Source: Bacteroidales bacterium UBA3623 (GTDB lineage: Bacteria > Bacteroidota > Bacteroidia > Bacteroidales > UBA932). From it: a stretch of DNA of 64,000 nucleotides. The position numbers and the translations under genes were made by a program. The notes under the pieces are model-generated. The model saw only the letters and a program-made list of their open reading frames with translations. It was not told the DNA's origin and did not search any database. How positions within the stretch are numbered: the first letter of the stretch is position 1; each line of letters begins with the position of its first letter. Location of the stretch: contig DFLI01000051.1 of NCBI GenBank assembly GCA_002373715.1, forward strand, positions 37,399 through 101,398, in the 5' to 3' direction. Of this stretch, positions 9,200 through 17,743 are shown piece after piece.

Positions 9200-10162
9200 A
9201 TGAAAAAACGGAAAAGTTGGATTATCGTTCTTGCCGTCGTGCTTGGCTGCTTGGCTGGCATAGGGGTTCTCGTAGAACTGGGCGGCATTAAGATTACTAA
9301 GCCCATGCTCCGGCTCTTTATGGCCAGCAGCAATAAGTTAAACGAGACTGTAACCTATGCCGATTCCTGCGATAGCCGGATAGGTATTCCTTATGTGCAG
9401 AATGGAACCCCGGCACAGGTTCTGGATGTGTATTACGCCAAAGAAAAGCGGAAAGATGCTGTCGTCATAGACATACACGGAGGATTTTACGTGGCAGGTA
9501 TGCGCCAGAATTACCGTCCCATAGCCTCTGTATTCTTAAAAGAGGGCTACGACGTGGTTCTTATAGAATATAGGCTCAACGATGGAACTACGGATGTTTC
9601 CGACGAGCTCCAGGACTGCGCCGCAGCGATGGATTACCTTACCCTGCAGGCAGAGGAACTGGGCCTGAACAAAGAGCGGATGTTCCTTACCGGAGACTCC
9701 GCAGGCGGACATTTGGCCCTCTACATGGCAGAAGGGGCCGAGGACAGGACGCTTCCCATCCACACAGACTACTTTACCACCAAGGGCGTCCTCCTCAACT
9801 GTCCCTCCTACGACTTTGCCAGCTTTGCAAACCCGCGTCTGTTCACCAAAAGCGCCATGGAATGGTTCATCGGCCCGCGATATGAAGACCAGGAATGGAC
9901 CGCGTCCATTTCCCCCCGAACCTTCTTCCGCAGTTACAGCGGGCCCCTTTTCGTGTCTACCAGCAGATATGATTTCATCCGCTTCCAGTCCCTCCTGTTA
10001 AAGGCCGACTGCGATTCCCTGGGCCGCCCCGTGGAGTTTATTGACATAGCATCGACCAGTATGAAAGTGGGACATATCCACAATGTACTGAACCCGGGCC
10101 TCAATGAATCCAAGGAGGTTAACTCCAGAATGATCCAATTCCTGAATAATTGCCTGCCATGA
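9200..10162 (+). CDS. Alpha/beta hydrolase (HSL-like esterase), membrane-anchored or exported
   Basis: 320 residues. The hydrophobic N-terminus (residues ~6-27) is a signal anchor. The hydrolase domain has the oxyanion motif HGGFYVAG, the nucleophile elbow GDSAGGHLALY, and an acid/His pair expected near the end (His in VGHIHNVLN). Such enzymes hydrolyse short-chain esters, often removing acetyl groups from glycans, but no substrate can be read here. Monogenic: tRNA-Ser lies upstream on the other strand, and a convergent gene follows at 10218. The 55-nt gap downstream holds only a weak AAAGAC/GTCTTT hairpin. Confidence 0.85.
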   Translation: MKKRKSWIIVLAVVLGCLAGIGVLVELGGIKITKPMLRLFMASSNKLNETVTYADSCDSRIGIPYVQNGTPAQVLDVYYAKEKRKDAVVIDIHGGFYVAGMRQNYRPIASVFLKEGYDVVLIEYRLNDGTTDVSDELQDCAAAMDYLTLQAEELGLNKERMFLTGDSAGGHLALYMAEGAEDRTLPIHTDYFTTKGVLLNCPSYDFASFANPRLFTKSAMEWFIGPRYEDQEWTASISPRTFFRSYSGPLFVSTSRYDFIRFQSLLLKADCDSLGRPVEFIDIASTSMKVGHIHNVLNPGLNESKEVNSRMIQFLNNCLP

Positions 10163-10217
10163 AAAAAGACGGCTCCCGTAAGAGTCTTTGTGAAAAATAC
10201 GGACTAGTTTACGCCTA

Positions 10218-10634
10218 CTAGATATAAACCTGCGGCTGGGTAGATTCCTCCACGCTGTTCACATCCAACTGGGCCGCCACGGGCCAAAGGTTCTTGAACT
10301 GTTTGGCCTGAATGAAGATGGGGGCGTAGCGCACCGTTCCATTGGCATCCTTGTACTCATAAACGCCTCCCCGCACAAACTTATCCTTGATTTTCTGGCC
10401 ATCCTTGTAGCGAACGAAGTCGTATACGATGCAGATGGTGCCGCCGCCATCGGCCTCAAAAAAAGCTGCCAGCGGTTGGGAGGGAATTTGCCCCGCCGTA
10501 ACGCCGGAAATGGTCACCTTTTCCCCGGGAGTAAGATTGCTCAGAGCCACCGCCGTTAGGGCCAGGGTGGTAAAACAGGCCGTGCAAACGCACAGGACAG
10601 CAATAAGCGATACGGTTCGAAGGAGGGTTTTCAT
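10218..10634 (-). CDS. Small lipoprotein of unknown function
   Basis: 138 residues that I do not recognise. The signal region MKTLLRTVSLIAVLCVCTAC carries a lipobox-like CTAC near residue 20, followed by a further hydrophobic run (FTTLALTAVAL). The rest looks like a small beta domain (KVTISGVTAGQIP, ICIVYDFVRYKDGQKI). It starts 11 nt after the SDR gene stop and is probably co-transcribed with it. No catalytic signature is visible. Confidence 0.7.
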   Translation of the reverse strand: MKTLLRTVSLIAVLCVCTACFTTLALTAVALSNLTPGEKVTISGVTAGQIPSQPLAAFFEADGGGTICIVYDFVRYKDGQKIKDKFVRGGVYEYKDANGTVRYAPIFIQAKQFKNLWPVAAQLDVNSVEESTQPQVYI

Positions 10635-10645
10635 ATACTTGGTGT

Positions 10646-11407
10646 CTAGTTTTTAATAAAGGTAAGGCGCTCCCAGATGCAGCGCGGGATAAGACGCCAT
10701 AGGGCGGTGATAAGACGGAAACGCCCGTCAAAAATGATAATGCGCCTCTTGCGGCGAAGACCTTTTAGGATATATTCTGCCGCTTTTTCTGCCGATATAA
10801 GGCGGGGATATTTCCGGTCCATATTCAGGATCTCGGTCTCTACGAAGCCCGGGCGAATGTCGGAAAAAAGAATGGGCCACTTCTGCATATGTGCCAGTTG
10901 GGAAAGGGCCGACAGGTAAGTAATCTGCATTTTCTTGGAAGCAGAATAGGAGGCCGATACACCCAGCCCTGCCGTTCCTGCCACAGAGGTAACCACGCCT
11001 ATGAGCGCTTTGTGCTTGGCATCATAAGCGCCGGAAGCCAGCACATAACGGATGAAATGGGAAACCATCCTGGCCATGCCCACGCAATTGGTTTCCATGG
11101 TCCAGGTTTCTATTACCTCGTTCATGTCCGGGTTCTGGCGCCCCACGCCGGAAACGTGCAGGAAAAGGTCTGGAGTGCCGGTTTTGGCCAGCAACGCATC
11201 CAGGGCCTCCGTGGCCTCCGGCTTGGTGATATCCATAACCTGCGGAAAAATAGTTCCCTCGGGAAATTGGGCCGATAATTCTTGCAACAGCGCCTCCCGC
11301 CTTCCGGCGGCGCCCACCACCCATCCATCCCGGGCCAGCCTTTCGGCCAACGCCCTTCCGATGCCCGAGGTGGCTCCTATGATGATGGCGGTTTTCATTC
11401 CGTTCAA
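10646..11407 (-). CDS. SDR family NAD(P)-dependent oxidoreductase
   Basis: 253-residue classical short-chain dehydrogenase. The cofactor site is GATSGIGRALAERLARDG (residues ~11-28), and the active site tyrosine/lysine are in SYSASKKMQITYLSAL. An RR pair after the first strand (AAGRREALL) suggests NADP(H). The C-terminal ~40 residues are basic and partly hydrophobic. First gene of a two-gene unit with the small lipoprotein; it has its own TATATTTG box at 11422-11429. Substrate unknown. Confidence 0.9.
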   Translation of the reverse strand: MNGMKTAIIIGATSGIGRALAERLARDGWVVGAAGRREALLQELSAQFPEGTIFPQVMDITKPEATEALDALLAKTGTPDLFLHVSGVGRQNPDMNEVIETWTMETNCVGMARMVSHFIRYVLASGAYDAKHKALIGVVTSVAGTAGLGVSASYSASKKMQITYLSALSQLAHMQKWPILFSDIRPGFVETEILNMDRKYPRLISAEKAAEYILKGLRRKRRIIIFDGRFRLITALWRLIPRCIWERLTFIKN

Positions 11408-11421
11408 GCGTTATCTGCTGG

Positions 11422-11429
11422 CAAATATA
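11422..11429 (-). promoter_or_regulatory. -7 box for the SDR gene
   Basis: Minus-strand TATATTTG, 14 nt before the SDR ATG. It forms a divergent promoter region with the AraC gene on the other side. Confidence 0.65.
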
Positions 11430-11471
11430 CTTCTTTTATTCAAAAATGTTATGTCGGTACGGAATAATGAT

Positions 11472-11479
11472 TATCTTTG
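11472..11479 (+). promoter_or_regulatory. -7 box for the membrane AraC regulator gene
   Basis: TATCTTTG, a full -7 consensus match, ends 9 nt before the ATG at 11489, giving a very short leader. Confidence 0.65.
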
Positions 11480-11488
11480 GGATAAATA

Positions 11489-12637
11489 ATGACCTCGGTG
11501 AATATCATATTCCATTATAAGGCCGAAATTCGCTTTGCCGTCATACTCACCGTCATTGTGGCGCTGAGCATTTGGGCGTCCCACTTTATTCCGGAAGAAT
11601 ACTTCGACAGCGCCATCACGCCCATTCTTATGTCGGCCTCCACGGCTGTGGCCCTTTGTTGTGCCTGGATTTCTTTCCGGCATACGGAGGGATACCGCAT
11701 GCGGCGAATCTGGGGCTGGACGCTTCTTCTGTGGGGCATTCTGGATGGACTATATGTTATTTCCTGGCTGTTCATGGGCAAGCCCGTAATGAATATGGGC
11801 GCCTATGAGCTTACAACCATAGAGCTTGCGCTGGGCAATCTGCTGGGCTGGTCGCTGCTTATGTTTCCCACAGAGGCGCTCCGCCCGGGTTGGCTCAATG
11901 TCCGGCGTGCCCTGTATCAACTCCTCCCCATGTTCGCACTGGTTGCGCTGGACTATTTCCTTCCTGTCAACCTGCGGCTCCTGGTTGCCTTGTATCCGGT
12001 CTTCCTGCTTGCGCTTTTGTTCACGCACGTGCGCGAGTACCGGCTCTGGTGTGAAGATAATTTCTCCTCTCTGGAGGACATTGACGAGAAGAGTATCCTC
12101 CGTTACATGAGCTTAGGGTTGCTGGTGGGTTTGGTTTACTTCTATATGTGCGTTTCCCATGACCATGCTCGCGGATTCACCCAGCAGTGGCTGGCCATCT
12201 TTGCCCTGGCATACGGGACAGACCTGGTTCTGTTCCGCCGTGACCCTTGGGAGCAGGTGATGCAGTCCATCAAGAGTGAAACTACCAAGGAAGATGTTCA
12301 GTCCCAGCCCAATGAGGAGTACCGCCGGGCATTGGAAGAATGGATGGAAAAAGAGAAGCCTTATCGGAATCCGAATTTCAAGCTGGTAGACCTTCAGGGC
12401 GTACTGCCCATGAACCGTACCTACCTTTCGCAGTTTATCCACTCGGAATACGACTGCAGTTTTTATCTTTTCGTAAACCGCTACCGAGTAGAGGAAGCCA
12501 AGCGTCTGATGAAAGAGGATCCAGATATAAAGATGGCCGATGTTTCATTATCCTGCGGCTTCTCTTCGCCCTCGGTATTCAGCCGTACCTTCACGGCCAT
12601 CGCGGGTCTGTCCCCCAGTGAGTGGCAAAAAATTTGA
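11489..12637 (+). CDS. Membrane-bound AraC family transcriptional regulator
   Basis: 382 residues. The N-terminal ~230 residues hold about seven hydrophobic helices (for example FAVILTVIVALSIWASHF and LLVGLVYFYMCVS), and the C-terminal ~100 residues are an AraC DNA-binding domain with both helix-turn-helices (MNRTYLSQFIHSEY and MADVSLSCGFSSPSVFSRTF). This is the integral-membrane AraC class common in Bacteroidota, thought to sense a ligand in or outside the inner membrane. It is followed 15 nt later by a Cache-SpoIIE phosphatase and then by the secreted-protein operon at 14.5 kb, for which it is a candidate regulator (inference from position only). Confidence 0.9.
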   Translation: MTSVNIIFHYKAEIRFAVILTVIVALSIWASHFIPEEYFDSAITPILMSASTAVALCCAWISFRHTEGYRMRRIWGWTLLLWGILDGLYVISWLFMGKPVMNMGAYELTTIELALGNLLGWSLLMFPTEALRPGWLNVRRALYQLLPMFALVALDYFLPVNLRLLVALYPVFLLALLFTHVREYRLWCEDNFSSLEDIDEKSILRYMSLGLLVGLVYFYMCVSHDHARGFTQQWLAIFALAYGTDLVLFRRDPWEQVMQSIKSETTKEDVQSQPNEEYRRALEEWMEKEKPYRNPNFKLVDLQGVLPMNRTYLSQFIHSEYDCSFYLFVNRYRVEEAKRLMKEDPDIKMADVSLSCGFSSPSVFSRTFTAIAGLSPSEWQKI

Positions 12638-12652
12638 TTATTATAACTCTAT

Positions 12653-14278
12653 ATGAGATTCCGATCATTACCCATAGTTGCTGTTCTGTTCATTGCCGCG
12701 GCAATGCTGGCTCAATTTGGCATCTTATCCTCCATTGAGAAGAATCACATGAAGGAAGTGGTAGAATACAAGATGCAGTTGGCGCAGAAGGACTTCTATC
12801 ATGAGTTGGTAGGGTTCCATTTCGCCGCCGACGAAATGCGGAGGTATGTCCTTGAGCACCGTGATAATGAGCAGGAGATATTGAAAGAAACCCGTAAGAT
12901 GCTGGAGCGGTATCCGGACATTGACAATATGTTCGTCAAGCTTGCCCCGGGCGTCTATCACGGCCAGGTAAATAATTATTTTCCACGTTCGTATCGTTAC
13001 GACGGTCAAACTATCACCACAGCACAAGGGGCGGAGGGGCTGGATTACTACGCGCGTGATTGGTACACCGGTGCGCTCCGGTGCGATGGCGATGGCTACT
13101 GGTCGGAGCCGTATATTGGTGCCAGCACTCAGACACAGATTGCTTCCCATTCCATTAAAATTGAGGACGGACAGGGACAGTTGACAGGTGTTGTTGGTGT
13201 TGACTTTACGATTAAGTGGATGGAAGCCATTCTAAAGGAAATCAAGCCTTTTGACGAAGCCGTCTGTCTCATTTATGGAACTAACGGTTCGCTTATCGCT
13301 TCCTCCGACAGCGGGAATCCGGAGGATGGAATACAGTATAAGGATGACAAGAAGCACTGGCGTGTCTATTCGCAGACGATGTCCCCGATGCAGATGCAGT
13401 TAATGATTGCCGTGCCCAATCACATCATCTGGCAAAGCATTAAAGGAAGAAGCCTCTTCACGCTCTTCATCCTGATTCTCGGAATCGCGATCCTGATTTA
13501 TCTGTTCCGTAGGATTGAGAAAAACGGGAAAGCATTTCTGCAGGTTCAGAATGAGCAAAAACTCGTACAGAAAGAGATGCAGATGGCTACTAATATCCAG
13601 ACCGGCATCCTGGTGCACGATTTTATAGATGATGACCAGCTCGCACTCCACGCCATGCTGGTGCCGATGCAGAGTGTGGGAGGAGACCTGTATGATTTCT
13701 ACAGGGACGGCGATGTTGTCACCTTCATTATCGGTGACGTCAGCGGGAAAGGCATGCCCGCCGCCATGTTCATGTCCGCTGCCGTGACGCTTTTCCGCTC
13801 TGCGGTGAAGCATCACCAGTCCCCCAAAGCTATTATGGAGGAGATAAATGCGACACTCTCGCAAAACAACAGTTCGATGATGTTCGTTACTGCATGGATT
13901 GGCCAGCTCCATCCGTCCACGGGACAGCTGACGTACTGCAACGCCGGTCACTTGCCGCCTATCCTGGTCAAGGACGGCCAGTGCCGTTGGCTGGAACTGA
14001 AGGAAACGAATACGCTGCTAGGAATAGATGGAGATTATCACTTCTCCGAGCAATCCATCACGATTGACCATGGCGAGCAGATTATCATCTTCACCGATGG
14101 CGTTTCCGAAGCAGAAAATGCCCAAAAAGAGCTGCTGGGCTTTGATCATCTTATGGAACAGTTGCAAAAGTGTCAACATCCTATAGATGACCTTACGGTG
14201 TATAATGCCGTTCGCCAATTCGCCTCCGGGGCCGAACAGGCCGACGATATCGCCATCATGAACGTCACGAGGAAATGA
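12653..14278 (+). CDS. Cache-domain sensor with SpoIIE-type PP2C phosphatase
   Basis: 541 residues. TM1 (~5-25) and TM2 (~263-285, LFTLFILILGIAILIYLF) flank an extracytoplasmic double-Cache sensor (YYARDWYTGAL, VVGVDFTIKWMEAIL). After a short coiled coil comes a PPM/SpoIIE phosphatase domain (~310-541) with its metal Asp residues in VGGDLYDF, IGDVSGKGMPAAMF, FTDGVSEAEN and ADDIAIM. Proteins of this layout dephosphorylate an anti-anti-sigma (STAS) protein in partner-switching systems. No STAS or anti-sigma gene lies in this window, so the target is elsewhere. Probably in one operon with the AraC regulator. Confidence 0.92.
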   Translation: MRFRSLPIVAVLFIAAAMLAQFGILSSIEKNHMKEVVEYKMQLAQKDFYHELVGFHFAADEMRRYVLEHRDNEQEILKETRKMLERYPDIDNMFVKLAPGVYHGQVNNYFPRSYRYDGQTITTAQGAEGLDYYARDWYTGALRCDGDGYWSEPYIGASTQTQIASHSIKIEDGQGQLTGVVGVDFTIKWMEAILKEIKPFDEAVCLIYGTNGSLIASSDSGNPEDGIQYKDDKKHWRVYSQTMSPMQMQLMIAVPNHIIWQSIKGRSLFTLFILILGIAILIYLFRRIEKNGKAFLQVQNEQKLVQKEMQMATNIQTGILVHDFIDDDQLALHAMLVPMQSVGGDLYDFYRDGDVVTFIIGDVSGKGMPAAMFMSAAVTLFRSAVKHHQSPKAIMEEINATLSQNNSSMMFVTAWIGQLHPSTGQLTYCNAGHLPPILVKDGQCRWLELKETNTLLGIDGDYHFSEQSITIDHGEQIIIFTDGVSEAENAQKELLGFDHLMEQLQKCQHPIDDLTVYNAVRQFASGAEQADDIAIMNVTRK

Positions 14279-14454
14279 GAAGTCAGTCACCCAAAGAATG
14301 AGTGAAAATTTGATTCTGCGTCAATTTTTGCCCCTTTTTTCTTGATTCTGCGTAAATTTTAAACCCCGGCTAATGCCGGGGTTAATTTTTTTATTAAATT
14401 GCACTTTTAACTATAACCAATTTACTTTCGCTACTGATTTAAGCTTTTGAAGGC
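14279..14454 (+). terminator. Intergenic stretch with direct repeat and strong terminator (14361-14392)
   Basis: The 260-nt gap between the phosphatase and the secreted-protein operon has three parts. First, an imperfect direct repeat starting GATTCTGCGT (near 14312 and 14344) with a 32-nt period. Second, a perfect 9-bp hairpin (AACCCCGGC / GCCGGGGTT, loop TAAT) followed by a T-rich tract at 14361-14392, a good terminator. Third, the promoter listed separately. No small ORF of note is visible. Confidence 0.8.
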
Positions 14455-14511
14455 TTTTTACAAACAATTGTTGGAGTTTTACTCGAATACGAAATAAAGC
14501 CCCCACCTTTG
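14455..14511 (+). promoter_or_regulatory. Promoter region of the secreted-protein operon with shared upstream motif
   Basis: TTTTTACAAACAATTGTTGG starts at 14455. It is followed by GTTTT and then the -7-like box CACCTTTG (14504-14511). The same string TTTTTACAAACA begins at 24638 upstream of the 24726 gene, and in both places it lies exactly 52 nt before the C of CTTTG. AACAATTGTT inside it is a perfect palindrome. This suggests one regulator or one sigma factor for both units. The -7 box is imperfect here (CA instead of TA), which would fit an activator-dependent promoter. Confidence 0.6.
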
Positions 14512-14538
14512 TGCAAAGCTGACGAACGATTTTAAGTC

Positions 14539-15561
14539 ATGAAAACGAGAATCGGAATATGGCTTCTCGCCCTGGCGGTTTTCCTTCCGGCTTGTCATCA
14601 AAAAGACAATCCTGAAGAAAGCGGCAAGGACCTTACCGTCATCTTTGCCACCACCACCGGTCTGGCCGGCGACGGATACAATGAGCCCATTCTCAAAGCA
14701 TTGATGGAGAGTGTGTCGGCGCAGCCCGGCATGACGATCCACATGCTCAAGCCCGACAACATCTCCGAGGCCCGCAGCCAGTTTGACGAGTGGCTCTCCG
14801 GCGCCGACGAGCGCAAGGCCCTGGTCCTCTGCGGCCCGGAATTCGAGCCTCTGGTGGAAGAAGTTGCCCTTGAAAAAGGCCGTATCCTGCTGCTGGACAG
14901 CGACAAGACATACGGCGAGGGCATCTGCTCGGTACAGCTCAAGCGTTACGGCGGCGCCTGGCTGGCCGGGGCCATCATGAAAGATTTCGAGCCTGTGCTC
15001 CTCAAAGGCCTGGACGGCGACCGTATCATCGACGAGATCTCCCAGGGCATCGAGGACGGTTACCAAGAGAACGGAGGAGCGTATCTCCAGAAATGCGTCC
15101 TTTCCACGGGCTATGAGGGCCTGGATATGGCGGACGAGCTTTACAGCATCCTGTGGGAGCAGGAAGGAGTGGAATTAGACATGTACTACCGCACAATCAT
15201 CGCCCCGGTGTGCGGGACCTCCCGCCTGGGCGCATTCGATTTCTCCTGGAGGTATTATGCTACTATTGGCGTCGGGGATGATTGCAGTCCTTATACCGAC
15301 ATCCTGCCTTTCTCCCTGATCCTGGATCTGGGAGGCATCGTGAAAGAATATGTGTCCGGGTGGGCGCAGAACAGCCCCTGGCCGGCGCATGCAGACTATG
15401 GCATGTCCACCGGGCATGTGTACATCAGCTTCAACGGGCGTTTCTTCCATCATCCCATGAGCCAGGGCGTGGATTGGCCGTTATCGCTGGATGCCTGGAC
15501 CGCGCTGGAAAAACAATATAAGGATAAAGCTTTGGAAAAGGAGGCCGGCTATGCGTATTGA
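14539..15561 (+). CDS. Substrate-binding-like lipoprotein, distantly BMP/PnrA-like
   Basis: 340 residues. The lipoprotein signal MKTRIGIWLLALAVFLPAC ends at the lipidated Cys. The rest looks like a type 1 periplasmic-binding fold, distantly like the basic membrane protein (nucleoside-binding) family: DLTVIFATTTGLAGDGYNEP, a central LLLDSDKTYGEGICSVQ, and YGGAWLAGAIMKDF, the position where BMP proteins have EGAFLAG. There is no ABC permease or ATPase nearby, so a transporter role is unlikely. First gene of the seven-gene operon; overlaps the next by 11 nt. Possible role: binding or sensing a small ligand at the envelope. Family assignment moderate. Confidence 0.6.
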   Translation: MKTRIGIWLLALAVFLPACHQKDNPEESGKDLTVIFATTTGLAGDGYNEPILKALMESVSAQPGMTIHMLKPDNISEARSQFDEWLSGADERKALVLCGPEFEPLVEEVALEKGRILLLDSDKTYGEGICSVQLKRYGGAWLAGAIMKDFEPVLLKGLDGDRIIDEISQGIEDGYQENGGAYLQKCVLSTGYEGLDMADELYSILWEQEGVELDMYYRTIIAPVCGTSRLGAFDFSWRYYATIGVGDDCSPYTDILPFSLILDLGGIVKEYVSGWAQNSPWPAHADYGMSTGHVYISFNGRFFHHPMSQGVDWPLSLDAWTALEKQYKDKALEKEAGYAY

Positions 15562-17731
15562 CAGAGTTCTCCGGCTGCTTGCAGTCTCCCTGATTCTGCT
15601 TTCCTGCGGCCAGGAAATTCCCGTGCCGCAGGACGAGGTCAACACCTACAAGGTGGCCGTGGTGATGCCCCGGTCCCAGTGGGACAGCGAAAAACTCCTG
15701 GTGCAAGGGGCGCTTGCCACCATCGACCAGGCCCAGGAGGGCCTCCGGCAGCGCGTGAAGCTGGAGCTGGAATGGATTGACGAGGATGGCGCCAATATTG
15801 AGGACGAAGTCTATCGCATCACCCACGACGACTCCTATGCCGCCGTCGTCGGGCCGAAATACAGCCGACATGCGCGGATGCTGGCCCGTGAGAGCCTGAG
15901 CTCCCGCATCCCGGTCATCATGCCCAGCGTCACCTCGGCCGAGATCCAGCGCATCTACGGTGGCAGCAACAAGGCCGCCCCCAATATCTTCTGCATGAGC
16001 GAGAGCGACCTGGCCCAGACCCAGGCCATGCTGAACGTCCTTCGGAAGCAGCCTCTTCCAGGGCACATCATCATGCTGTCGCGAGGCAGGGACGCGGACG
16101 ACTATGTCTATTCCTTTGCCTCCTATGCGAAATACTTTGCCACCGAGCTGAGGTATGAGTCCTACAAAGAATACATATTCACCGACAAGGAAAGCCTGCG
16201 CTCCCTCATCAGACAGATCAAGGACAGTATGTCCTCGTATTTCCTCATTCTTCCCATCATTATTTATGTTCCTTCGTCTTTGGAGGATATGCTGATGCTG
16301 AACGAGGTGATTGACGAAGAGGGCATCTCCTTGGGCATGGAGGCGGTGGATGATGGCATCATTAACGTCAATGATTACTTCCCCGAAGTTTACTGTACCG
16401 ACATTGGCTGCAACCCGCTGCTGGAAGGGAAACTGACCCACGAATTCCAGGGCATCGCCCTTTGCGGTGACCCTGAAAGCGGATTCCCCGCCGCCCGCAA
16501 AGCCATTACAGGCCGCGAGATTCAGAACGGCTACGCGCAGCTTTACGACAGCTTCACCCTGCTGGCGCTCTCGCTCGCTCACAAGGAGACGGCTCAGCTG
16601 GAGACGGTCCGCGAGGCCATCGTGGCCGTGATGGACGCCTGCGACGGCGACGCCGACGAATTGTCCTGGACGCCCGACGGCCTCCGCCATGGCTTCCAGT
16701 CCATCCGTAACGGTCACATTCCCAGTATGTCAGGCGCGTCCGGCAGCTGGATTTTTGACCGGGAGACGCATATCAGCCAGCTGGGCACCTGGTACGGCCA
16801 TTGGCGCTATTACGACGGGCAGTACCACCTGGCGGGTTACCTGACCCGCAGCGACCACGCGCGGAAGAGCAGCATGGACCAGATGTGGGATTTCGTGGCG
16901 GACGAGCTGATGAAGTTCGACAAGAACATCAAGGGCGTCTCCTACGAGCCGCTCACCGACCGCTGCGCCGTGGTGATGGCCACCTCCACCGGCTGGATCA
17001 ACTACCGCCACCAGGCGGATGCGCTGGAATTCTACCGGATGCTCAAGAACGCCGGCTATGACGACGACCACATCGTCCTGATTGTTGAGGATGATATCGC
17101 AAACAATCCCGAGAACCCGCATCCTGGCGTAGTGCATGTAACCCCCGACGGAGAGAATCTGCACACCGGCATCCAGGTGGACTACAAGATCAGCGAGCTC
17201 ACTCCGGCGGACTTCGGGAATATCCTGAAGGGCAACGTCACCGAACGCACGCCTCAGGTGGTCAAGGGCAGCAAGGGCACCAACGTCCTGCTGTTCTGGA
17301 GCGGCCACGGCTACTACAACAACAAGATTAACTGGGGAGAGGAAGCATACATCAGTTCGGCAGAAATACACAGCATTCTGCAGAACGCGCAGGACAACTT
17401 CCGCAAACTCCTCTTCGTGATGGAGACTTGCTACAGCGGCTCCGTCGGCGAGGACATGCCGGGCATCCCCGGCGTGCTGCTGCTCACCGCCGCCGCCCCC
17501 GGCGAGACCTCGCACGCGGACGTGCTGGAAGGCAACATCTACCTCTCCAACGCCTTCACGCGCGTGTTCCGCGAGGAAGTGGAGGCGAACCCCCACATCA
17601 ACCTCTATGAACTGTATTCGAAGGTGGCGCGGCACACCACCGCCAGCCACGCCATGATTTACAATTACGAATGGTACGGCAGCGTGTACTACAATACCAT
17701 GAGTGAATATTTTCAACCGATCAATAACTAA
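15551..17731 (+). CDS. Lipoprotein fusing a periplasmic-binding domain to a C13 (legumain-like) cysteine protease
   Basis: 726 residues. After a lipoprotein signal (MRIDRVLRLLAVSLILLSC) come two domains. Residues ~30-420 look like a type 1 amino-acid-type binding fold (YKVAVVMPRSQWDSEKLL, AAVVGPKYSRHARMLARES, RIPVIMPSVTSAE). Residues ~465-715 match family C13: NYRHQADALEFYRMLKNAGY from N484, VEDDIANNPENPHPGVV, the His586 motif WSGHGY and the Cys627 motif METCYSGS. These are the counterparts of legumain/GPI8 NYRHQAD, DDIA..NPTPG, DHG and EACESGS, in the same order. Legumains cut or ligate after Asn/Asp. The start at 15551 is chosen for the signal peptide. The fusion suggests a ligand-gated protease or transpeptidase on the envelope. 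Confidence 0.88.
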   Translation: MRIDRVLRLLAVSLILLSCGQEIPVPQDEVNTYKVAVVMPRSQWDSEKLLVQGALATIDQAQEGLRQRVKLELEWIDEDGANIEDEVYRITHDDSYAAVVGPKYSRHARMLARESLSSRIPVIMPSVTSAEIQRIYGGSNKAAPNIFCMSESDLAQTQAMLNVLRKQPLPGHIIMLSRGRDADDYVYSFASYAKYFATELRYESYKEYIFTDKESLRSLIRQIKDSMSSYFLILPIIIYVPSSLEDMLMLNEVIDEEGISLGMEAVDDGIINVNDYFPEVYCTDIGCNPLLEGKLTHEFQGIALCGDPESGFPAARKAITGREIQNGYAQLYDSFTLLALSLAHKETAQLETVREAIVAVMDACDGDADELSWTPDGLRHGFQSIRNGHIPSMSGASGSWIFDRETHISQLGTWYGHWRYYDGQYHLAGYLTRSDHARKSSMDQMWDFVADELMKFDKNIKGVSYEPLTDRCAVVMATSTGWINYRHQADALEFYRMLKNAGYDDDHIVLIVEDDIANNPENPHPGVVHVTPDGENLHTGIQVDYKISELTPADFGNILKGNVTERTPQVVKGSKGTNVLLFWSGHGYYNNKINWGEEAYISSAEIHSILQNAQDNFRKLLFVMETCYSGSVGEDMPGIPGVLLLTAAAPGETSHADVLEGNIYLSNAFTRVFREEVEANPHINLYELYSKVARHTTASHAMIYNYEWYGSVYYNTMSEYFQPINN

Positions 17732-17743
17732 AACGAAAGCAAT

